From NCBI GenBank assembly GCA_900321655.1, contig ONWU01000028.1:1-35546 (forward strand): a stretch of DNA of 35,546 nt. Reading direction: 5' to 3'. Below the pieces are notes generated by a model. That model saw only the letters and a list, made by a program, of their open reading frames with translations, made no database searches and was not told the DNA's origin. The position numbers and the translations under genes are program-made. Below, one piece after another: positions 1 to 7,366 of the stretch (its first letter is position 1; each line of letters begins with the position of its first letter). This DNA is from an uncultured Bacteroidales bacterium (GTDB lineage: Bacteria > Bacteroidota > Bacteroidia > Bacteroidales > UBA932).

Positions 1-165
1 TTTAAATGACTAGCTTGCCTGACGCTGTTTCTATTAAGAAACTGACGCTCGTTTAAAGTAAAAAGTGTTACACTTTTTCTCGGTACTTGCTTGTACTTTT
101 AGTCTTTCAATATTGTCAATGAGCCGTAAAAAATCCCGTTCGTTTCAAACGGGACTGCAAAGGTA
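1..165 (-). promoter_or_regulatory. Leftward stable-RNA (probably rRNA operon) promoter and leader
   Basis: Read on the minus strand there is a very good Bacteroidetes promoter: -33 TTTG (185-188) and -7 TACCTTTG (158-165), 19 bp apart. It is followed by a stem TCCCGTT/AACGGGA (134-154), a T-run, then a boxA-like stretch (GGCTCATTGACAATATTG, around 107-125) and two small hairpins (60-78 and 27-42). No protein frame fits. This resembles the leader of an rRNA operon whose 16S gene would lie just beyond the left edge; no 16S sequence is visible, so the assignment is inference. Confidence 0.45.
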
Positions 166-192
166 GCAACTATTTTTGAACTGACAAATTTT

Positions 193-228
193 TTTGAAAG
201 AAAATTCACAAAAAATAAGTTAACTTTG
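193..228 (+). promoter_or_regulatory. Promoter of the chromate-transporter pair
   Basis: A -7 element TAACTTTG lies at 221-228 with a TTTG at 193-196 (spacer 24 bp, longer than usual). It is only 6 bp from the ATG at 235, so the mRNA is probably leaderless or nearly so. It overlaps the upstream part of the leftward promoter at 158-188. Confidence 0.4.
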
Positions 229-234
229 TAACCT

Positions 235-789
235 ATGGAAAAGAAAGCATCACTGTGGCAGATTTTCGGGGTGTTCGCCAAGATAGGAGCGTTCACCATC
301 GGGGGCGGATACGCCATGATTCCGCTCATCCAGGCCGAAATGAGCCGCCGCGGCTGGATCTCGGACGAGGAACTGCCAGACATCGTTGCCCTGTCCCAGA
401 GTGCGCCGGGGGTGATGGCCGTGAACATTTCCATCTTCGCCGGACACAAGCTGAGAGGATTCAAAGGCAGTGTAGTGGCCACCCTGGGCAGCATCCTCCC
501 CTCTTTCCTGGGCATTCTGGCCATCGCGATGTTCTTCACCGCCTTCAAGGACAACCCCTGGGTAGAGCGTGCCTTCAAGGGCATTCGGCCCGTGGTCATC
601 TCCCTCATCGCCGTTCCCATGATCAACATGGCCCGGAAATCCTGCAAGAACATCTGGCACTGGCTGCTGGCCATCGGCTCCCTGTTTCTGGTGGCCTTCC
701 TCAACGTGTCGCCGGTCTATATCATCCTCTGCGTGCTGGTGCTGGGCTTCAGCATAACCTATTATAAAGAAGGCCGATGGAAACACTGA
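235..789 (+). CDS. Chromate transporter family protein, subunit 1 (short ChrA type)
   Basis: An inner-membrane protein of 184 residues from the chromate ion transporter (CHR) family. It has the family signature near the N-terminus (FTIGGGYAMIPLI, about residues 20-32), then a charged stretch and the conserved APGVMAVN segment, followed by several hydrophobic helices. At about 180 residues it is a short-chain CHR protein; these come as adjacent pairs that together equal one full ChrA. The next gene is its partner and overlaps it by 13 bp. The family exports chromate in characterised members, but in gut Bacteroidales the real substrate is unknown. The start is the only reasonable ATG upstream of the signature motif. 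Confidence 0.88.
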   Translation: MEKKASLWQIFGVFAKIGAFTIGGGYAMIPLIQAEMSRRGWISDEELPDIVALSQSAPGVMAVNISIFAGHKLRGFKGSVVATLGSILPSFLGILAIAMFFTAFKDNPWVERAFKGIRPVVISLIAVPMINMARKSCKNIWHWLLAIGSLFLVAFLNVSPVYIILCVLVLGFSITYYKEGRWKH

Positions 790-1379
790 TGCTCATCGGC
801 CAGCTGGCCTGGACCTTCTTCGTGATTGGCGCTTTCACCATCGGCGGAGGCTATGCTATGCTGTCCCTCATCCAGAACCAGGTGGTGGTGGAGCATCCCT
901 GGATCAGCGAATCGGCCTTTACGGACATCGTGGCCATTTCCCAGATGACGCCGGGGCCCATCGGCATCAACAGCGCCACCTATGTGGGGTACGAAGTGCT
1001 TTTTAACGCCACCGGAAGCCACCTTCTGGGCGTTTGCGGCTCTCTGACCGCCACTCTCGCCCTCATCCTTCCTTCGTTTATCATCATGCTGCTCATCGTC
1101 AAGTTTTACCTCAAGTTCAAAAGCAGCCGGCTGTATGCCGGGACGATGAGCTGGCTCAAACCCAGCGTGGTAGGCCTCATCGGAGCCGCCGCCATCATCC
1201 TCATCATCAAGACCACCTGGACGGGCGGGGTGCCTTCTGTTCAGGTGGTCAGCGAGAACTTCCCGGACTGGAAAAGCTGGGTGCTGCTCGGTGTCGCCTT
1301 CATCGCCTCCTACTGGGGCAAGGTGAATCCTATCTACGTGATTCTGGGCGGGGCGGCGCTGGGGCTTCTTCTGTACTGA
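777..1379 (+). CDS. Chromate transporter family protein, subunit 2 (short ChrA type)
   Basis: The second half-size CHR protein, 200 residues. It carries the same signature as its neighbour (FTIGGGYAMLSLI, about residues 19-31) and the TPGPIGINSATYVG segment, with about five to six hydrophobic helices. The start lies 13 bp inside the first gene in another frame, so translation is probably coupled and the two proteins likely form a heterodimer. The two genes are diverged duplicates. There is no terminator before the GH20 gene 62 bp downstream, although that gene has its own promoter-like element. Confidence 0.88.
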   Translation: METLMLIGQLAWTFFVIGAFTIGGGYAMLSLIQNQVVVEHPWISESAFTDIVAISQMTPGPIGINSATYVGYEVLFNATGSHLLGVCGSLTATLALILPSFIIMLLIVKFYLKFKSSRLYAGTMSWLKPSVVGLIGAAAIILIIKTTWTGGVPSVQVVSENFPDWKSWVLLGVAFIASYWGKVNPIYVILGGAALGLLLY

Positions 1380-1385
1380 AACAGG

Positions 1386-1417
1386 CTTGATACAACCACA
1401 AATAATTACTATCTTCG
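1386..1417 (+). promoter_or_regulatory. Promoter of the GH20 gene
   Basis: A -7 like TATCTTCG is at 1410-1417 and a -33 like CTTG at 1386-1389, 20 bp apart. It differs from consensus at one base in each box and leaves a leader of about 18 nt before the ATG at 1442. Confidence 0.4.
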
Positions 1418-1441
1418 CACAGCTAACTTTTTAACCCTGCT

Positions 1442-3148
1442 ATGAAACGAATTTCCATTTTCATCGCGGCTCTCGCCCTGCTGGCTTCCTGCCAGCGGCC
1501 CGTCCCGCAAGCTTTTTCCGTCATTCCCTACCCCAATGAGGTAAATCTTACCGAGGGAACGTACAACGTAAAGGGCACGGCCATCGCCGTGGACCCCGCT
1601 ATGGATGAGGCCTCCAAGGCCGCTGTCCAGCGCTTTGTATCGGCCCTTGAGACCGCCACGGGCGTCAAGACCAAGCAGGCCGACGGCGGCATCGCCTTCG
1701 TCAGGAACGCTTCCCTGGCCCCCGAGCAGTACGTGCTGGACATCCAGCCCAAGGCCGTCCGCGTGGAGGCATCGGCCCTGAACGGCTTCGTGTATGCCTG
1801 CGAGACGCTGAAGCAGATGCTTCCTCCGGCCATCTACGGCTCTTCGAAGGCCCAGTGCGACTGGGTGCTCCCCTGCGGCCGCATCGAGGACCAGCCCCGC
1901 TTCGCCTACCGCGGAATGCACCTGGATCCCAGCCGTCATTTCTGGAGCATCGAGGAAACCAAGAGGTACCTGGACGTGATGGCCACCTACAAGCTGAACC
2001 GCTTCCACTGGCACCTGACGGACGACCAGGGCTGGAGAATGGAGGTCAAGGCGTATCCCAGACTCACGGAAGTGGGCGCCTGGCGCAACGGAACCGTGGT
2101 CAAGAAGGACTGGAGCTCCAATGACGGCATCCGCTACGGCGGCTTCTATACCCGGGAGCAGATGAAGGAAATCGTGGGCTATGCGGCCGAGCGCGGTATC
2201 ACCGTCATCCCGGAGATAGACCTTCCCGGTCATATGGTGGCGGCCCTCACCGCCTATCCGGAGCTGGGCTGCACCGGTGGCCCTTACGAGGTTTGGACCC
2301 GCTGGGGTGTGGCCAAGGACATCCTCTGCGCCGGCAACGACCAGGTATTCACCTTCCTGGAGGGTGTGCTCAAGGAAGTGATGGAAATCTTCCCTTCCGA
2401 ATATATCCATATCGGCGGTGACGAGTGCTTTGGAGGAGACGCAGAGCCCAACAGACCGGATCCCTGGGACGTTTGCCCCAAGTGCGCCGCCAGAATGCGC
2501 CAGCTGGGCATCAAGAAAGGCCCCCAGGCCAAGCACCTGCTGCAGAACTACGTAACAGACCGTGTTCAGAAATACCTCAACGACAATGGCCGCAAGATTA
2601 TCGGCTGGGACGAGGTGCTGGAAGGCAACCTCACTCCCGGTGCCACAGTGATGAGCTGGCGCGGTGTGAAGGGCGGTATCGAGGCTGCCAACAAGGGCTT
2701 CGACGCCATCATGACGCCCAACAGCTATATGTACTTTGACTACTATCAGAGCAAGGAGCGGGACAAAGAGCCCTTCGCCATCGGCGGTTTCCTGCCCGTG
2801 GAGAACGTGTACTCCTACGAGCCCTTCGAAGGCCTCACCCCCGAAGCCCAACCGCATATCCTGGGTGTACAGGCCAACCTGTGGACAGAATACATCGCCA
2901 CTCCGGAACACCTGGAGTATATGCTCCTGCCCCGTATGTGCGCCCTCTCGGAGATCCAGTGGTGCAACGCCGACCGCAAGGACTTCGCCCGTTTCAACGG
3001 CTCCCTGGACCACACCTTCTTTATGCTGGATGCCATGGGCGTGAACTACTGCAAGGATGTGCGCGGCCTTATCGGCCTGGAATACCAGCCCGCCCGCACG
3101 CCCGAAGAGCTGGAGCAGTATCTGAAGGACAATCCCCGCAGCTGGTAG
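1442..3148 (+). CDS. Glycoside hydrolase family 20 beta-N-acetylhexosaminidase, lipoprotein
   Basis: Removes terminal beta-linked GlcNAc or GalNAc from glycans (EC 3.2.1.52 in the family). The 568-residue protein begins with a lipoprotein signal (Cys17 after LLAS), so it sits in an outer or periplasm-facing membrane. Residues about 20-150 form the GH20b domain; the TIM barrel starts near residue 155 (FAYRGMHLDPSRHFW). The catalytic pair is Asp327-Glu328 in HIGGDECFG: the Glu is the acid/base and the Asp orients the substrate acetamido group that acts as nucleophile. Length and domain order are normal for the family. It is a single-gene unit with its own promoter and a strong terminator. It lies about 20 kb from the amino-sugar locus at the right but could feed it. 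Confidence 0.95.
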   Translation: MKRISIFIAALALLASCQRPVPQAFSVIPYPNEVNLTEGTYNVKGTAIAVDPAMDEASKAAVQRFVSALETATGVKTKQADGGIAFVRNASLAPEQYVLDIQPKAVRVEASALNGFVYACETLKQMLPPAIYGSSKAQCDWVLPCGRIEDQPRFAYRGMHLDPSRHFWSIEETKRYLDVMATYKLNRFHWHLTDDQGWRMEVKAYPRLTEVGAWRNGTVVKKDWSSNDGIRYGGFYTREQMKEIVGYAAERGITVIPEIDLPGHMVAALTAYPELGCTGGPYEVWTRWGVAKDILCAGNDQVFTFLEGVLKEVMEIFPSEYIHIGGDECFGGDAEPNRPDPWDVCPKCAARMRQLGIKKGPQAKHLLQNYVTDRVQKYLNDNGRKIIGWDEVLEGNLTPGATVMSWRGVKGGIEAANKGFDAIMTPNSYMYFDYYQSKERDKEPFAIGGFLPVENVYSYEPFEGLTPEAQPHILGVQANLWTEYIATPEHLEYMLLPRMCALSEIQWCNADRKDFARFNGSLDHTFFMLDAMGVNYCKDVRGLIGLEYQPARTPEELEQYLKDNPRSW

Positions 3149-3167
3149 CCATCGTGGGATAATGCTT

Positions 3168-3202
3168 ATGGCGCAGGTTCTGACAGACCTGCGCCATTTT
3201 TT
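3168..3202 (+). terminator. Rho-independent terminator of the GH20 gene
   Basis: A perfect 11-bp stem ATGGCGCAGGT (3168-3178) and ACCTGCGCCAT (3187-3197) with an 8-nt loop is followed by six T. It overlaps the stop codon of the convergent flippase gene. Confidence 0.85.
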
Positions 3203-4637
3203 ATGCCGAAGGAGGAAGCGGCCGGGAGCGGAGCAGCACCCAGGCCATTACGCAATAGGCGCCTATCAGGCCGGTATTTACGGCCATTTTCACCGCCAGG
3301 GCGTCTCCGGCGCGGAGGCCGCAGAAATAGAGCCCGGCATAGGTGAGGCCCATCAGCAGGAAGATGAGGCCGATGCGCCCCCATTTGTACGGAATGGGAT
3401 AGTATCGGGAGCCCAGATATGCGCTGAGGACGAACATCACCAGGTAGCTGGCCAGATGCCCGAAAGCCGATGCCCAGTAGGAGAAGCGCGGCATAAACAC
3501 CACATTGACCACGATGGTGACCAGAAGGCCCGCCAGGGTTATCCAGATGGCCATATTGGTTTTGCCGGAGAGCTTGTACCACATGGAGACGTTGAACAGC
3601 ATTCCCAGCAGCATATAGCTAAGAAGCATCACGGGCACCACGCCCACGCCCACGCGGAAATCCCTTCCCAGAAGAAGCGAAATGATATCGATGTAGCCCA
3701 CTACGCCCAGCAGCACCAGGCCGCAGAAAGCCGTGAAGTACTCCATCACCATGGCGTAAAGCTCTTTGGAGCCCTTGTCTTTGGCCCGCTGGAAGAAGAA
3801 CGGCTCTGCCGCATAGCGGAACATCTGGATGAACAGGTTCATAATGACGGCCAACTTCACCGCCGCCTGATACACCCCCAGGGTGGCCTGCCACTGGGCC
3901 GATGACGTATCGAAGAAACGGAACAGCACCCGGTCCAGGAAATCGTTGGCAACGCCCGGAAGCGCCGCAATCATAAGCGGCAGCGAATACACCAGCATCC
4001 TTTTAACCAGGGCTCCGTCCCACACCAGTCTGAGCCGGACCACATCCGGGATAAAGAGCAACAGGCACAGCACGCAACTCACCAGGATGGCGAAGATGGG
4101 GTACGTGAAATCCGGCTGGGCGGGCCATACGAAGAACAGCACCAGGTTGGCACCCGTCTCCGTAAGGATTTTCACGGTTTTGAGAACGGCAAACTTCACG
4201 GCCTTGTGCTCCTGCCTCAGTTTGGCAAAGAGGATGGCGGTGATGCTGTCGCAGAAAAGGATGGCCGCCACATAGATGATAAGGCGCTTGTAGCCCGCAT
4301 ACCCCATAAGGGCCGACAAGGGCTCTGAGAAGGCCACCATGCAGGCCAGGAAGGCCAGATTGAGGCCGAAGACCGTGAGGAGGGCGCCGGAATACACCTT
4401 GCGGGGGTCCTCCCCTTCTTTGTTGGCGTAACGGAAGCACCCCGTCTCCAGGCCCAGCACCAGCACCACCTGCAGGATGGCGATGTAGGCCATAAACTCC
4501 GTCACCACCCCGTACTGCATCTGGGTAAGGGTGCGGGTATAGATGGGGACGAACAGGAAGTTCAGGATCCTGGCCAGAATGGAGCTGAAGCCGTAGATGG
4601 CGGTCTCCCCGGCCAATTGTTTCAACGGGTTTGCCAT
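3201..4637 (-). CDS. Polysaccharide flippase (Wzx/MATE-like, oligosaccharide flippase family)
   Basis: An inner-membrane protein of 478 residues with about twelve to fourteen hydrophobic helices, of the MOP/polysaccharide-transport superfamily. The N-terminus (LAGETAIYGFSSILARILNFLFVPIYTR) matches the typical opening of Wzx-like proteins; only short parts are quoted as evidence: residues 7-14 and the YTRTL segment. Such proteins flip lipid-linked oligosaccharides for capsule, O-antigen or exopolysaccharide. No glycosyltransferases are nearby, so the glycan is unknown. A longer frame opens at 4667, but the start at 4637 is chosen because it begins with the normal family N-terminus and the upstream ten codons overlap the promoter region. 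Confidence 0.85.
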   Translation of the reverse strand: MANPLKQLAGETAIYGFSSILARILNFLFVPIYTRTLTQMQYGVVTEFMAYIAILQVVLVLGLETGCFRYANKEGEDPRKVYSGALLTVFGLNLAFLACMVAFSEPLSALMGYAGYKRLIIYVAAILFCDSITAILFAKLRQEHKAVKFAVLKTVKILTETGANLVLFFVWPAQPDFTYPIFAILVSCVLCLLLFIPDVVRLRLVWDGALVKRMLVYSLPLMIAALPGVANDFLDRVLFRFFDTSSAQWQATLGVYQAAVKLAVIMNLFIQMFRYAAEPFFFQRAKDKGSKELYAMVMEYFTAFCGLVLLGVVGYIDIISLLLGRDFRVGVGVVPVMLLSYMLLGMLFNVSMWYKLSGKTNMAIWITLAGLLVTIVVNVVFMPRFSYWASAFGHLASYLVMFVLSAYLGSRYYPIPYKWGRIGLIFLLMGLTYAGLYFCGLRAGDALAVKMAVNTGLIGAYCVMAWVLLRSRPLPPSA

Positions 4638-4645
4638 ATGTCTTA

Positions 4646-4662
4646 CAAAATTACTAATTTTG
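4646..4662. promoter_or_regulatory. Back-to-back -7 elements between flippase and cyclophilin genes
   Basis: TAATTTTG at 4655-4662 reads rightward, 19 nt before the cyclophilin ATG. CAAAATTA at 4646-4653 is the same element (TAATTTTG) reading leftward, only 8 nt before the flippase ATG. The two elements sit 1 bp apart, so the two genes cannot easily be transcribed at once. Confidence 0.4.
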
Positions 4663-4681
4663 TACAAAATAAAACGGAAAG

Positions 4682-5356
4682 ATGAAAAAGATTGTCTTTA
4701 TCCTCCTGGCCATCGGCCTCCTGGCCTTTTCCTGCAAAACGCGCAGCACAGAAACGGTAACGGTAGACCTGACGCCCCAGGACAGCCTGGCCGCCACCAA
4801 AGCGGCCCTCACCCTCCCCGAAGAACCAGTGTTTGACATCGTCACCACCGAAGGAACCATCCGCGTGCGCCTGTTCAAGGATACGCCCCTCCACCGGGAC
4901 AACTTCTCCAAGCTGGCCCTGGCCGGTTACTATGACAACCTGCTGTTCCACCGCGTCATCAACGGCTTTATGATCCAGGGAGGAGACCCCTTCACCCGGG
5001 ACACATCCCTGGTCACCCGCTGGGGAGAAGGCGGCCCCAGCTATACCATCAAGGCCGAAATGCGGGATGCCGATGGCAATCCCCTGCACCGGCACGTGAA
5101 AGGGGCCCTCGCCGCCGCCCGTCAGGGAGACCTGGCCAACCCCTTCAAGGAGTCTTCCGGCTCCCAGTTCTACCTGGTCCAGGATCCGGAGCATTGCGTT
5201 CACCTGGACGGGGAGTATACTGTCTTTGGAGAAACCATCGCCGGCCTGCACGTGATTGACAAAATCGCCGCCCAGCCCACGGATCATCTGGACCGTCCCC
5301 TAAAGGAAATCAGAATTTTATCTGTAAAGCCCAACAAAGAGCTTAACAACAACTAA
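4682..5356 (+). CDS. Peptidyl-prolyl cis-trans isomerase, cyclophilin type, lipoprotein
   Basis: Speeds up proline cis-trans isomerisation in exported proteins. The 224-residue protein has a lipoprotein signal with Cys18 (LLAFSC), a short linker and a cyclophilin domain from about residue 52 onward. Family motifs are visible: NFSKLALAGYYDNLLFHRVI, GFMIQGGDP and SSGSQFYLV (the active-site core FHR..., ...QGGD, ...GSQF). Length is normal for the Bacteroidetes lipoprotein form. It is a single-gene unit between its own promoter and the terminator at 5427-5465. Confidence 0.92.
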   Translation: MKKIVFILLAIGLLAFSCKTRSTETVTVDLTPQDSLAATKAALTLPEEPVFDIVTTEGTIRVRLFKDTPLHRDNFSKLALAGYYDNLLFHRVINGFMIQGGDPFTRDTSLVTRWGEGGPSYTIKAEMRDADGNPLHRHVKGALAAARQGDLANPFKESSGSQFYLVQDPEHCVHLDGEYTVFGETIAGLHVIDKIAAQPTDHLDRPLKEIRILSVKPNKELNNN

Positions 5357-5426
5357 TTCGGCACAGTATTTGTTCTTAAGAAGACCGAATAGTTTTTTAA
5401 TAGGTTAAGTTTTTAGGTTAGAATGG

Positions 5427-5465
5427 GAACGGGTCCTGCTGAGACAGCAAGACCCGTTCTTTTGT
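5427..5465 (+). terminator. Terminator downstream of the cyclophilin gene
   Basis: A stem GAACGGGTC (5427-5435) and GACCCGTTC (5451-5459), extended inward after one mismatch by TGCT/AGCA, is followed by TTTTG. It lies about 70 bp after the stop codon. Confidence 0.75.
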
Positions 5466-5494
5466 TCCTTTCCTACTTTTATATCCCTCTGGCT

Positions 5495-5590
5495 CCGGCT
5501 CTTAAACCGATTTTTGCCCATATTGTGGTGAAGATCCGGAAAAGGCCCGCTCTTAACTCGATTTTTGCCCGTATTGTGGCGAAGAGCCGG
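5495..5590. repeat. Two direct copies of a 42-bp palindrome-ended repeat
   Basis: Copy 1 is 5498-5539 and copy 2 is 5549-5590, a period of 51 bp, differing at about six positions. Each copy is bounded by inverted ends close to CCGGCTCTT and AAGAGCCGG, so each can fold into a hairpin with a core reading CGATTTTTGCCC. No gene is needed to explain it. It looks like a small REP-type intergenic element; no further copy is seen in the window. Confidence 0.6.
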
Positions 5591-5617
5591 CGCGGCACCG
5601 GAGGGAGGGTGAAGTGT

Positions 5618-6154
5618 CTACATCTCCGAAGGATACAGCTTCCCGTGGAATTTCAGGCCGTTAAGAAGCGTGTTGAAGTCCGATTTGGAGAGATAGGCAA
5701 CCCGCTCATAACCATCCCGTTCGATGACAAACTGGAGCTGGTTGGTAAGAAGGGGCTTATTCTTAAAGACCTGGATGGTTTCCAGGTTCTCTCCCGGGAA
5801 GAAGGGCTTGAAACTGCCCTGGATTTCCCGCTTGGTGCCTTTGGGCTCCTTGAAGAGGGTCTTCAACTCTTCCATATAGGCAACTGCGTCCGTGATGTTG
5901 TCTCCGAGGGGAATATAGAGCTGGTAAACAGGGTCCAGTTCTACCTGAACCACCTTGTTGCCGATGCCCATATTTCCCACGTGAAGCCAGTAGTGGTTGA
6001 TTCCATCGACGGGGATATTGACGATTTGTACCGCCTGATTGACATTCTCGTTTTCAACGGAAACAATCTCCTTGACGGTAGGAATCTTGTTGGTCTGGGC
6101 AAACAGACCCGCAGTGCAGAGGATTGCAAAGAAAAGGGAAACGATTTTTTTCAT
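5618..6154 (-). CDS. Small secreted protein of unknown function
   Basis: A protein of 178 residues with a clear signal peptide (MKKIVSLFFAILCTAGLFAQ, cleavage after about residue 20) and no lipobox. The mature part is mostly predicted beta strand and has no motif that I recognise. It may be periplasmic or secreted. It begins 25 bp after the CobW-type gene on the same strand, so the two probably share a transcript; whether that reflects a metal-related job is only a guess. A longer frame on the opposite strand is a shadow of this gene. Confidence 0.75.
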   Translation of the reverse strand: MKKIVSLFFAILCTAGLFAQTNKIPTVKEIVSVENENVNQAVQIVNIPVDGINHYWLHVGNMGIGNKVVQVELDPVYQLYIPLGDNITDAVAYMEELKTLFKEPKGTKREIQGSFKPFFPGENLETIQVFKNKPLLTNQLQFVIERDGYERVAYLSKSDFNTLLNGLKFHGKLYPSEM

Positions 6155-6179
6155 AGCGGTGTAAATGATTTAAGGGGTT

Positions 6180-7325
6180 CTATTCCGCCAGGCAGCTGTC
6201 CATCAGCTGTTCCAGGGCTTTTTTGTCCAGGTTCTGGCCGATGAACACAATCTTCTGCATACGGTCTCCGTACTCCGGATCCCAGTCCTGCCTCAGTTTG
6301 CGGTCCCGGTTCATCATAGCCTGGAGCTCGTCCTCCGGCATCGTGGCAAACCACAGGCCGCAGTCTTTGACGCTCTTCTGCTTTCCGGCCTGCTCGAAGA
6401 GGTAGCACTTGTCTATGTCGTCCGAGAAATAGCACAGTCCCTTGGCGCGGATGATGTTCTTCGGCCATTTGGTGGCTACCATATGGTCGAACTTGTTCAG
6501 ATCCAGGGCCGGACGGCGGGTATAGACATAGGTGTCGATGCCGTACTCCAGCGCTTCGCCTTCGGCCTCTTCCTCCTCGTCCTCTCCTTCGATGGCGGCA
6601 ATCCAGGCGGCCGAAGTGGCCACGGCGTCAAAATCGAACATACCGGTGAAGATGATCTCGTCCAGGTCCACGTTTCCGTAGTTGCATTCCAGCACCTTGG
6701 CGCCGGGGTTGATGCTCTTCACAATGCCCTTGAGTTTGCCCAGCTCTTCGGGGGCCACATCGGCCGCCTTGTTCAGCAGCACGATATTGCAGAATTCAAT
6801 CTGCTCTATCACCAGGCGCTCCAGATCGTCTTCGCCGATGTCTTCTTTCTGGAGGGCGGCGCCGCTTTCGAACTCGTCCTTCATCCGGAGGGCATCCACC
6901 ACGGTGGCGATGCAGTCTACATAGGGGGCACCGCTGCGAACGGCCTGGGGGGCCAGGGCCGGCATCGTGCTGATGGTCTGGGCGATGGGGGCCGGCTCGC
7001 AGATGCCGCTGGCCTCAATCACGATGTAGTCGAACTTGTGGGTTTGGACCAGGTCCGAGAGCTGGGCCACCAGGTCCATCTTGAGGGTGCAGCAGATGCA
7101 GCCGTTCTGCAGGGCCACCAGGCTGTCGTCCGTCGAGCCCACGATACCGCCTTTTTCCACCAGGTCGGCGTCTATATTTACCTCGCCGATATCATTCACG
7201 ATGACGGCGAACTTGATTCCTTTCTTATTGGTAAGGATGCGGTTCAGAAGGGTGGTCTTTCCGCTTCCCAGGTAACCGGTCAGAAGAAGGACCGGGATGT
7301 CTTTACGTTGCAATTTGATTTCCAT
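6180..7325 (-). CDS. CobW/P47K-family GTPase (metal chaperone type)
   Basis: A cytoplasmic G3E-family GTPase of 381 residues. It has the P-loop GYLGSGKTT (residues 17-25), the metal-binding CxCC motif (Cys76, Cys78, Cys79), a VIEASG switch segment and a guanine-specificity motif (LLNKAAD). An acidic insert rich in Glu lies between the GTPase and the C-terminal CobW_C domain. Characterised relatives deliver zinc or other metals to target proteins, or support cobalamin synthesis. Nothing nearby identifies the metal. A -7 element TATCTTTG sits 20 bp upstream. The following gene encodes a small secreted protein and is probably co-transcribed. Confidence 0.9.
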   Translation of the reverse strand: MEIKLQRKDIPVLLLTGYLGSGKTTLLNRILTNKKGIKFAVIVNDIGEVNIDADLVEKGGIVGSTDDSLVALQNGCICCTLKMDLVAQLSDLVQTHKFDYIVIEASGICEPAPIAQTISTMPALAPQAVRSGAPYVDCIATVVDALRMKDEFESGAALQKEDIGEDDLERLVIEQIEFCNIVLLNKAADVAPEELGKLKGIVKSINPGAKVLECNYGNVDLDEIIFTGMFDFDAVATSAAWIAAIEGEDEEEEAEGEALEYGIDTYVYTRRPALDLNKFDHMVATKWPKNIIRAKGLCYFSDDIDKCYLFEQAGKQKSVKDCGLWFATMPEDELQAMMNRDRKLRQDWDPEYGDRMQKIVFIGQNLDKKALEQLMDSCLAE

Positions 7326-7344
7326 ATCTCACAATATTGGAGTG

Positions 7345-7352
7345 CAAAGATA
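7345..7352 (-). promoter_or_regulatory. -7 element of the CobW-type gene
   Basis: TATCTTTG on the minus strand matches TAnnTTTG and leaves a leader of about 12 nt. No convincing -33 box is seen. Confidence 0.4.
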
Positions 7353-7366
7353 GCGAAAATATCGCC

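Noticed and set aside
128-154. A terminator for a leftward gene
   Set aside because: The hairpin and T-run look like a terminator, but no leftward gene lies upstream and the promoter at 158-188 starts right at it. It is more likely the 5' hairpin of the leader.
5495-5590. A short CRISPR array
   Set aside because: Only two imperfect copies with a 9-bp spacer, and no cas genes.
5423-6244. A 273-residue plus-strand frame that includes the 42-bp repeats
   Set aside because: It overlaps the terminator and is antisense to the small secreted protein, which has a clear signal peptide.
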